Source of the DNA: Sorex araneus
Lineage: Eukaryota; Chordata; Mammalia; Eulipotyphla; Soricidae
NCBI RefSeq assembly: GCF_027595985.1
Contig: NC_073313.1
Location: 217,126,066-217,190,065 of the forward strand
Reading direction: 5' to 3'
DNA: 64,000 bases
Position 1 is the stretch's first letter. The number at the start of each line of letters is the position of its first letter. Of the stretch, positions 55,930 through 64,000 are shown piece after piece. A program made the translations under genes and the position numbers. A model generated the notes under the pieces. It was not told the origin of the DNA. It did not search any database and saw only the letters and a program-made list of their open reading frames with translations.

Positions 55930-57187
55930 GTAGATCTTTGTGTGTGTTTTTATTTTCATGTTTCCTTACAGAGTGAGAGGAATGTAATAAAATCTTTAAA
56001 CAACTGTAAAATAATAGAATATTTGGAGGACTTTATGAATATATCATCTCCAATTTTGGTATTATTTTTCTTATGTAATATGATAAAATCTTAATTATCT
56101 TAAACTTCCTTTTGCCATTAAACTATTTCATAATATTATAGAGTTTTCTATATGATAGTTTAGAGTTTTCTGCACTTTATTCCCTTAAATGTTGTTTGAA
56201 AAATTTCACTGCTATTAGCTAACTTAAAATGGTCCTTGGAATATTTTTTTTAAATATGAATTCTATGTGTTGATCATGTTTCAGAGGGTTCAGGATATAG
56301 TAAAGAGAGATAGATGTTGAATGAGTTGAAGAAACCCTATAAATGGGTACATGATGTACTGCAAAATGAAAATACTTCCGCACAAAATACTCGAATGAAA
56401 TCCTTGCTGAATTTGGAAATTAGCTGCCAATAATGTGAGGTTTTCTATCATAAACATTTAAATGAATAATTAGAAAAGCATGAGTAAGACTGAGATTTAT
56501 GATTTTAAGAAATTATTTTTACTTACAAATTCTAGGGAAAGTCAATGCTGGAAATAATTAGTTTTTCTTATTGCTCAAGAAAGAATGTTCCTCTATCAAT
56601 TCTGGCTACCAGACACAAGCATTGAAAATCTGATTAACTCAAGGGGGGGGGAAGAAATGTAAATATCTTGGTTGACAAAGTTTTCTATTTCGGTTAATAA
56701 GTGTTTAACTACAAATTCCAAATAGGTACAATTAAATGTAAATAGAAATGTACATTTTACACATATATCAAAGTAAAAATGATTCCTGAATGTAGCCTAA
56801 ACCATGGTCTTGTGCTCTTTCTAACATACTGTGTAATTTAGAATATAACACATACTTATTTAATAAAGTCTTAGTTTCTCTATTTGCAAAATAGATAGAA
56901 TGAGCTGTTCATTACAAATACTTTATTACTATTCAGATGACACAAGTGCAATAGGGTTAATATTTGAGATTCTGGTGTACAAAATGCAAAATTACTGCAT
57001 TTCCTTCACCACCAAATTGCTGAAGACTTTGCACCATTGTTCCTATGTCACTTCTGATATACAAATTCCTTCACTCAGTAACCTGAGTTCTGTAGTCAAA
57101 TCTCCAGTGTGTTATCATTTGATACTGTCCATTCCCTTGTGAGTGGGTCATCTAGCATTTGTCCTTCCATTGAATTATTAACTTAAT
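55930..57187. other. AT-rich unique sequence
   Basis: No recognised gene or repeat in 1.26 kb. Confidence 0.5.
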
Positions 57188-57197
57188 GTGACACTTG

Positions 57198-57392
57198 TGT
57201 GGCTGCCCATCTACGAGACGGTCAGACTTCTTCGTCAAGACTCTGAATGAATGGCTTGAGGCTCTTCATGTTCCTGGAGTGAGCAGACACCACTGGGCTA
57301 CATTAGCATGTGACAGGGATGAATGAAGATGTTACTGGTACCTGCTCGAGCAAACTAATGAGTAACGGGAAATCAAGTGATCAAGTGATCAA
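57198..57392 (+). mobile_element. RTE LINE 3' end, 5'-truncated copy
   Basis: Translates as SDFFVKTLNEWLEALHVPG, HHWATLACDRDE and, past a stop, CYWYLLEQTNE, collinear with the C terminus of the RTE at 19.05-19.2 kb. It ends in ATCAAGTG repeats, not poly(A). GTGACACTTG at 57188-57197 recurs at 57393-57402 as the target duplication. Only about 60 codons remain. Confidence 0.88.
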
Positions 57393-57654
57393 GTGACACT
57401 TGCTATCTTCATCTAAGGTGAGTAAAATGCAAGATTTCATCTTACTGCTGAATACTATTCTGTTATACTCAGACATACCACAGTCCCCACCCCCCATCTG
57501 TCACTGAACATTTGCATTATTTCCAGATCTTGACTATCCTAAATATTGCTGCAGTGGACACAGGTGTGCATGTATCTCTTCATATTAATGTTTTTGTGCT
57601 TCTGAGAGAGATATAAAGAATGAAATTGCTGAGTCATATCCTAATTACTTTAAT

Positions 57655-57830
57655 TTCTTTTTTCATTTCTGGGCTACACCCAGTGGTGCCCAAAAAGCCA
57701 GGGCTTAGGGCTTACCCTTGGCTCTGTGCTTTGGTGTTGCTCAGGGAACCATATAGGATATTGGGGATCGAACCTGGGTTCTTCCTATGCAAGGCAAGCA
57801 TCTTACTTGCTGTACTATCATTCCGCCCTC
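57655..57830 (-). mobile_element. SINE, antisense, in L1
   Basis: GGGCTACACCCAGTGGTGCC, GGGGATCGAACCTGGGTTCT, ATCATTCCGCCC. Contains a small duplication of the GGGCTTA word. Confidence 0.78.
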
Positions 57831-58374
57831 TAGTAATTTAAATTTTTGAGGGGTTTTCATACTTTTTCCATAGATTCTAAACCTGATAATATTCCTACCA
57901 GTAGTTAAAAGGGTTCCCTTTCACCACATTCCTTCCAACACTGGTTGTTTCCAGTCTTTTTATTAGGCATTTTCACTGGCATTTGCTGTTATTTCTTTAT
58001 TGCTTTGATTTGTATTTCCCTGACAAAAAATGATAAATATAGCTTTCTTTATTTTTTTCTTTCACAGTGCAGAACTTCTAAAATTTGAAGTTGTTCCATT
58101 TGTTTATTTCTGCTTTTGTTTTCTTTACTGGTGGAAAGTCACTGAAAGTGTTACTGAAAGTCACTATAATGATGAATTAGAACTATGTCTTTCTCAATGT
58201 ATTTTATGGATTCTGGTCTAATATGGGGTATTCAATTCATTTTGATTCACCTAACTCTGTCATTAATTAACTGTCCATATATTTGAGGGTTTGCTTCTGG
58301 GCTTTAAATTATATTCCATTGATCTGAGGATCAGAGTTTATTTCAGAACTACACTATTTATTTATTTTGGTTTT

Positions 58375-58538
58375 TGAGCCACATCTGGTGGTATTCAGAA
58401 CTTACTCCTGGCTCTTCAGTCAGGGATCATTCCTGGTGACGTCATTCCTGGTAATCTTCAGGGACCATATGAGTTAAGGATAGAAACTGGGTCTTTTTGT
58501 GCAAGGCAATGCCCTACCCAACTGTACCATTGCTTCAC
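58375..58538 (-). mobile_element. Old SINE, antisense, in L1
   Basis: GAGCCACATCTGGTGGTATT and TGTGCAAGGCAATGCCCTAC; the phrase CATTCCTGGT is duplicated. Confidence 0.72.
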
Positions 58539-58564
58539 CCTGTTTCTTTGTTTTTCTTTATTTT

Positions 58565-58640
58565 TTTGGTGCGGGGAATTGAAACAGCATCTAATAGGTG
58601 CAAGGCAAGCATTCTATCACTGAACTACCTCTCTGACTAC
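58565..58640 (-). mobile_element. SINE head fragment, antisense
   Basis: GGGGAATTGAAACAGCATCT and AGGTGCAAGGCAAGCATTCT. Confidence 0.5.
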
Positions 58641-58856
58641 CTCACTGTTTTGATTACTATAGTTTATTGTATAGTTTTAAGTAATGGAATGTAATACCTC
58701 ACATCTCTTTTCTCAGAAAAACAGTTTTTTGTTCCATACACATATTATTAGTGTTTGTTCTATGTTCTTGAGAAATTTCACCAGAATTTTGATGGGATTG
58801 CACTGATTTTGTAGAACATTTAAGAAAGGTAGATTTCCAGGGAACCCTGGTGGATT

Positions 58857-58890
58857 TTTAAAATTAATTAATTAACTAATTAATTAATTT
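58857..58890. repeat. (TTAA)n tract
   Basis: AATTAATTAATTAACTAATT-type simple repeat. Confidence 0.9.
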
Positions 58891-59925
58891 ATTTTCTGTA
58901 AGGTGGGTGATAGACCCAGATGTCTGGGAACCTCTTTAATACCTGCACTGGTCAAAGTATTTCAACAAAGTTTAAAAAAACTAAGGAGGAATTTGAGCTG
59001 CTTCTCAAGTGATAGACCTTGCAAAGTGAATCCAATTAAATTAAAAATGTAATATACTAAAACAATATTTCTTATAGGACAAATTAAATTCAGAGACTCA
59101 GTGTAAATACATATAATAGTGACCAAAGGATTTTGCATCAATATAGTAAATGCTCTTTTACAACAAACATACAATGAACATACTCTGGAGAAAAACTTGA
59201 ATGTCTTCTTTCTAAGATCAACACAAAACAAGAATGTCCATGTTTACCACAGCTATTAAATATAGTTATGAAGCCTAATTATAGAAATTAGGAAAGAAAG
59301 AAACCAAGCTATTTAGATTTGAAGGTTATAATACAAAATTAATTACCAAAAAATTAGGACATCATCAATTCTCAAAAGAAAAAATTTAGTTTAGCCCAAC
59401 CTAATTTGAACCAACTTGAATTGAGCAAAATAACATTAAAAATCTACTGTAACTGCATTCAATGGTGAAATAGAAAATATGCTAATAGTAAGTCTACTTT
59501 CTAGTAATTTCTTATGTATAGGAGTTATATCACCAGATCAATATGTGAGTTAAGTTATGGTATGATGAAAAAGGACAAATTAATGCAATTGTATTTATTT
59601 TAATGTCTTGGCAAAAATATAGTTAGCACATTTCCTTATGACTAAAAGAACAGTAGTGAATAAGAATAAGTTACATTTAATGAAAGAAGAGAATTATACA
59701 ACTTATTGGACACAAGTGTTATGAGGATGCAATGAAATATTGTGTTGCTTTTTACTTAATGACACATGTTTGGAAACATGAATCTTCCACATGTCCTGGA
59801 CCAGGAATGGGGTATGACTACTTTTCTTGCTTTCTTTTTATTTCCTTTCATGTTGGAGGAGAGATTTAAAATAACATGTGGACTATTCCATATTGAAAGT
59901 GTTCTTTTTTGTTGTTATTGTTCCT
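58891..59925. other. AT-rich unique sequence
   Basis: May contain decayed L1 but nothing I can assign. Confidence 0.45.
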
Positions 59926-59929
59926 TTTT

Positions 59930-60240
59930 ATATTTATATATATAAGTTTTTTATTTTATAAAGTAGTTCACAATATTTGATTACATTTAATATTTGAATA
60001 CCAATTCCATCACCATTACACCTTCTAACCATCATATTTCAGATATTTCCATCCTGAACCCTAACCCCTGCCCCAAGGCAGAACCCAAATAATTTATTTT
60101 GTATTGTTTGTTATGAAAAACCACTGAAAATGCTATAGAAAGTTTCCTTAGAGGAAAGAATGTGAAAATTGTTGTATTTCACCCAGGGGTGATTAAGCCC
60201 TTATATAAAAGATCACTAACATGTTTTTAAAGGTTGAGCC
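59930..60240 (-). mobile_element. Old LINE-like 3' end, copy 2
   Basis: Reverse complement of the repeat at 46.74-47.05 kb: GTAGTTCACAATATTTGATT, CCATCACCATTACACCTTC, AACCCTAACCCCTGCCCCAA, GTTATGAAAAACCACTGAAA. Also bordered by a TATA tract (60249-60303). Confidence 0.6.
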
Positions 60241-60303
60241 CTGTGTGCATATATATATGTATATATCATATGTATATATGATATATACATATATATATAT
60301 ATA

Positions 60304-60820
60304 TCACTGAGAGCTTGTTTGGAGGTTATAGCTGGGGAGTGCAGCTACTCGTATACCCTAGACTGAAGACCGGTCTGTCTCTATTTGGGGAAGGCCGTCC
60401 TCTTCAAGTGAGTGCAAGTGTGCAGCTTCGGGAGGGATGCACATGGAGCCATGAGGGAGGAAGGGGACACCCGCCTAGAGATCCAGATCAGCCAAATCAA
60501 CTCTGGAGATCAATGAGGTGACAGATGTCGCAACCAGATCACCCTCAAGCTCCGGTACATCTTATAGCCTAATTCTCCTCTTTGGAGAAGCTGGCAAGCT
60601 ACCGAGAGTTTCCTGCCCTCATGGGAGAGACTGGCAAGCTTTCTGTGGCATATTTATATGCCCAAACCAGTAACAATGATGGGTCTCATTCCCCTGACCC
60701 TGAAAGAGCCTCCAACTCGACACCATTGGGAAGGATGAGCAAAGAGAGGCTTCTACAACCTCAAGGCTAGGACGAATGGAGACATTACTCAGACCACTCG
60801 AGAAATTCGACCATCAACGG
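60304..60820 (+). mobile_element. RTE-tailed element with a third type of head
   Basis: A 5' head of about 280 bases (60304-60580) unlike the tRNA or H modules ends in a frame reading RNQITLKLRYI, which resembles the start of RTE endonuclease ORFs. It is joined to the usual body (GAAGCTGGCAAGCTACCGAG, TATATGCCCAAACCAGTAAC, CCTGACCCTGAAAGAGCC, GGACGAATGGAGACATTACT) and a (GAT)n tail. If the head is RTE 5' sequence, this is an internally deleted RTE; that is inference from a short match. Confidence 0.65.
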
Positions 60821-60833
60821 GATGATGATGATA

Positions 60834-60877
<44 letters not shown>
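60821..60877. repeat. (GAT)n tail repeat
   Basis: About 18 GAT units, one interruption (ATAATG), at the 3' end of the preceding element. Confidence 0.92.
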
Positions 60878-60889
60878 ATATATATCATC

Positions 60890-61146
60890 GTCACTGTATC
60901 ACTGTCATCCTGTTGTTCTGTGATTCACTCGAGCGGGCACCAGTAACACCTCTATTCCTCCCAGTCCTGAGATTTTAGCAGCCTCTTCTTACTTGTCTTT
61001 CCCAACGATTGGAGGCTCTTTCCGGGTCAGGGGGATGAGACCTACCATTACTATTTTTGGCATATCAAATACGCTATAGGTAGCTTGCCAGGCTATGCTT
61101 GTGCAGGCAGGATACTCTTGGTAGCTTGCTGGGATCTCCGAGAGGC
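60890..61146 (-). mobile_element. RTE-tailed element body, antisense, tail-to-tail with the previous copy
   Basis: CACTCGAGCGGGCACCAGTA, CTGAGATTTTAGCAGCCTCT, ATTACTATTTTTGGCATATC, GGTAGCTTGCCAGGCTATGC. Confidence 0.85.
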
Positions 61147-61147
61147 A

Positions 61148-61410
61148 TATATATATATGTATATATATGTATATATATACATATATATACATATATGATT
61201 TTTTGCCTACTGTCTGAACTCCATCAAATATAGTGTGGTAATTATGGAAAATGGGCAGGAAGTGTCTTACAATGTGTCTAGAAAGTGGCCTGGAGTGTGG
61301 CAACGGTTGGGTAGTGGAGGTCGGTTGCAGGGTCTGGGTCCCTTGGGGTGGGGAGGATTCTTACCCGACCCCCTCTGGGGTGCACCGAGTGAAAACAGCC
61401 TGGCACGGAG
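61148..61410 (-). mobile_element. AT tract plus H1-H2 head of the same element
   Basis: The TATA tract (61148-61196), H1 (TGCCTACTGTCTGAACTCCA, AAAATGGGCAGGAAGTGTCT) and H2 (GTGGCCTGGAGTGTGGCAAC, CCTTGGGGTGGGGAGGATTC, GAGTGAAAACAGCCTGGCAC) have the same order as at 46.41-46.71 kb. Confidence 0.75.
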
Positions 61411-61479
61411 TCCAGAATAACAATATAAGAATAAGAAAATAAGATGAAAAAGGGAGATTTCTCTATTGGACCCTGCCTC

Positions 61480-62000
61480 TTCTGCATCTGCTGGACTGTT
61501 CCACTGTTCCACTGTTCAAGAATTATGGAGCATCATACTAACAGCTAAGGAAAAACTAGCAGCTTTTGTGGTTCCTTTGTCCCAAATGTGCACCCGGCTC
61601 CAGTTACATACATACAGAACATGTGATCTGGATGGTGGCTGATGATGAAATTATCTGGCGTCAACCAGAGGTGGCTTATGGGCGTAACTGCTGAGTTGCC
61701 AGGGACAGTGGGGTGGGGGTGGGGGCAGGCATAGGCAGAGGATCTCTGTTCCCAGTCCCGTGAAACCTGCAGTTCTCAGTCACAAAGTCCTGCATAACTG
61801 GGTTTTCTGCAGATTCACTCGTGTGTGAGGCTCAGCCTGAGCGTGTGGGGAGAGGCATGGCAGTGGTGGAGTTCTGGAGGCTTTTGGCTCTGGAGGCTGG
61901 GTCCCTTAGGGTGAGGAGGGCTCTCACCCACCTCTCTCTGGGGAAGCCCCGAATGAAACAGCCTACAGAGGGGTCCGACGGCATGGTTATGGTGTGTGTT
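61480..62000 (-). mobile_element. Further GC-rich head fragment, H2-related
   Basis: GGGTCCCTTAGGGTGAGGAG, GGGGAAGCCCCGAATGAAAC and TGAGGCTCAGCCTGAGCGTG align with H2 and with 16.85-16.98 kb. No RTE body or tail follows, so it is a fragment or a tandem head. Confidence 0.5.
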
Positions 62001-62417
62001 GTGCTTGGCTACTTTTTATCACTGTTCAGCAGATCTGAAGGTCTATTTTCCAGTCTCCTCTGAATACTCTATTATTGTCAACATTTCGTCCCCTACCAGA
62101 ATGAGCTGCTCTTTTGTTATTTATTTATTTATTTATTTGTATACAACAATTGTATTTTTGTATCAATACAAAAAAAGAACTGGCAAATGTTTTGTGAGAT
62201 AATTATGCTGTCCTAGATATTTAAAAATATTTAGCAACATATAAGTGAACCATAGTTTCTAACTTGAGCTCTGCATTTAACCAGCTATTAGACTGGAAAT
62301 AGATAACTCTGCTATTGGTAAAATAAAATAATCTTGCTTATAACTCTTCAAAATCTTATGCCCTTGACTTCCGACATTTTCATTTAAATATGTGATGTGA
62401 TGTAAATTTGTGTTTCT

Positions 62418-62575
62418 TTGGGTTAGAGACATAGTGCAGTGATAAGGGCACTTGCCTCGCATGTGGCTACCTGGGTTCAATCCCCAGCACCACGTATGGT
62501 CCCTAGAGCCCTGCCAGAAGTGAGTGCAGAGTAAGGAATAAGCCCTGAGCATGGCAAAGTTGGTTCAAAAGAAAG
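62418..62575 (+). mobile_element. Old SINE
   Basis: GGTTAGAGACATAGTGCAGT head, GGGTTCAATCCCCAGCACCA over the B box. Confidence 0.75.
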
Positions 62576-62589
62576 GTTTTTCTTATAAT

Positions 62590-63130
62590 AATTAAGTTCT
62601 AAAAACAACTAGACTGTCCTCAAGCAGATGGTTTTATAAAGAAGTATGTATGTGGATATGTATATATGTTGTGTGTGTGTATGTCTATGGTATAATAGTA
62701 TTTCACTATATATGTATATAATGAAATATCATCTATTCGTATATATATAATGGAATACCATTCAGGTATATGAAAAGGTAAAATTTTGCAATTTGCCATG
62801 ACTTGGGTAGAAATAAAAGGTGGTATGTTAGGTGAAATTCATCAGAATGAGAAAGTCAAATGATCTCATTGATAAGAGGTATGTAAAGAAACAAAAGAGA
62901 GGAAAAGACCATGACCAGTGAAAACATACTAATTAATTTGCATATGTTAGAACTGAGGTTACAGAGCTTAGAGAGGCAAGATGGGGTAGAAATGGGTTGA
63001 AAAGAAGACACCCAAGATCAGTGGTGGAAAACTATTAGCACCTTCATACTAGGTGTGTACCAGTGACATTGTATGCCTAAAACCTAAATATTTACAATAG
63101 TCTAAACAATGCTACCTCAGTAGTAATAAT
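62590..63130 (+). mobile_element. Old L1 3' end
   Basis: ATGGAATACCATTCAGGTAT, ATTTTGCAATTTGCCATGAC, GTATGTTAGGTGAAATTCAT and AAGTCAAATGATCTCATTGA follow the C-terminal ORF2 of old L1s. An AT-repeat interrupts at 62640-62750. Confidence 0.7.
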
Positions 63131-63676
63131 AATAATATAACAAAAATGAACAAACATGAAAAAAATAAAATTGTTTTCCTTTGTATTTTGTGTTCAGCCA
63201 TACAGAACTTCTTGAACTTTCCAGAAGTCATGTTTTGAGTGATTTCACTTTGTACCATCATCTCATACCATTTATTAATATTAGATTGAAATACCATGAA
63301 GAGAGAACATTGAAACGAGACTTGAGATATTAAACAAACATATTATAATCATCTTTCCTTAGTATATAACCTTGAATTCTATTTGTATTTGTTGTAGAAA
63401 GCTCATTCTAAAGCTCTGAAACAAATAGCATTTAGGATTATATTCTAAGGTGAATCTTCCAATAGCTTTAATTTAGAACTTCTAGATCCAAAATGATGAT
63501 ATGAAAGTTTTGGTGTTAATCAGTATGTTTTCTGTGTTTAGAGACTATTATTCAGCTGCTTGGTTATAGAAAATTGTAATACCTAATTCTTTCTTAAGCT
63601 TTTAAGCTTATTTACACAGCTAATGATTTTGTTTATAAGTCTAGAAAAAGTTAATTATACTTAAGTGACATTTTTG
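63131..63676. other. AT-rich unique sequence
   Basis: No recognised feature. Confidence 0.5.
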
Positions 63677-63828
63677 GGGCTAAAGAAATACCTCAGTGGA
63701 TTGTTTGCACGTAGGAGACTCTGGTTTGATCCCTGACACCACATGGTCCCCGAGCACTGCCAGAAGTAACCTCTAAGCACAGAGCTAGAAGTAGCCTCTG
63801 TGCATTGATGAGTTACAATTGCATTACT
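63677..63828 (+). mobile_element. Old SINE
   Basis: TTGGGGCTAAAGAAATACCT head, CGAGCACTGCCAGAAGTAAC body, no clear tail. Confidence 0.7.
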
Positions 63829-64000
63829 CTGTGCATTCCTTCCTACAAAGAGCTTTCTAAAATTTTGCTAAATTTAAACACATCCAGGAATTTAAAGTGC
63901 CTTTTTATATTTAATATTCTTTATTTACTTTATAAAAGCTAACAAACTTTTTAAGTAATTCTGATAGTTTAAACTTATAAGTGTGATGAACCTGTATAGC

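Larger units (their letters stand above)
57420..58850 (-). mobile_element. Old L1 ORF2 antisense, split by SINEs
   Basis: Antisense ORF2 landmarks in order: ATATTGCTGCAGTGGACACA, ATGAAATTGCTGAGTCATAT, GATTTGTATTTCCCTGAC, TTTGTTTATTTCTGCTTTTG, ATTATATTCCATTGATCTGA, TGTTTTGATTACTATAGTTT, GATGGGATTGCACTGATTTT. Interrupted at 57655-57830, 58375-58535 and 58565-58640. Confidence 0.75.

Noticed and set aside
58857-58890. TTAA repeat as replication origin or transposon site
   Set aside because: Simple AT repeat with no supporting context.
60304-60580. snRNA or 7SL-derived head
   Set aside because: CAGCTACTCG recalls 7SL but no further alignment follows; an RTE 5' origin fits slightly better.

Overview
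The window looks like mammalian nuclear DNA from a shrew, probably Sorex. This is inferred mainly from one SINE family: a tRNA-derived head with a Pol III A box and a GGTTCGAATCC B box, and a body ending near a GTGTGACCC motif plus an A-tail. It occurs more than 40 times on both strands at very different ages. The base composition is AT-rich, there is no CpG island, and there is no open reading frame that I can support as a host gene. Every ORF over about 100 codons is a microsatellite artefact, part of a retroelement, or chance. The window is best read as a gene desert or a large intron filled with transposons.

Layout. 1-19 kb: AT-rich unique DNA with scattered shrew SINEs, 5'-truncated L1 3' ends, an LTR-like block (4.2-5.0 kb), a composite SINE/tandem-repeat/L1-tail element with target-site duplications (11.25-12.78 kb), a 5'-inverted L1 (15.5-16.0 kb) and a long RTE-tailed element (16.4-17.0 kb). 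19.0-21.05 kb: an RTE-clade LINE whose reverse transcriptase resembles nematode RTE proteins. It is 5'-truncated, inverted by twin priming, bounded by 12-bp duplications, and interrupted by a 348-bp solo LTR with its own 4-bp duplication. 21-34 kb: SINEs, L1 tails, long TTTC and GGA microsatellites, a second copy of the L1-tailed composite (22.5-23.1 kb), a 157-bp hAT MITE with a perfect 8-bp duplication (27.1 kb), and L1 ORF2 and ORF1 relics. 34-45 kb: nested L1/SINE insertions, including an L1 split by a SINE and a 450-bp TTTC/TTCC tract. 45.6-47.5 kb and 59.9-62.0 kb: two clusters of RTE-tailed non-autonomous elements, one with a 5S rRNA pseudogene. 48-59 kb: mostly unique DNA with MLT1, MIR and Tigger relics, L1 fragments, another RTE-tailed SINE and a second RTE copy. 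59-64 kb: AT-rich DNA, old L1 and SINEs.

How the parts relate. Three retrotransposition systems can be read. L1 leaves poly(A)-tailed, 5'-truncated copies and probably mobilised the A-tailed shrew SINE and the L1-tailed composite. The RTE LINE ends in short tandem repeats instead of poly(A), and a tRNA-headed SINE carries a 3' end matching that LINE, which implies an RTE-SINE partnership. LTR retrovirus-like elements are represented by solo LTRs. Old eutherian repeats (MIR, L2-like, MLT1, Tigger) form the background. The most interesting material is the RTE system: its nematode-like protein, its SINE partners with interchangeable 5' heads, and their tail-to-tail pairing.
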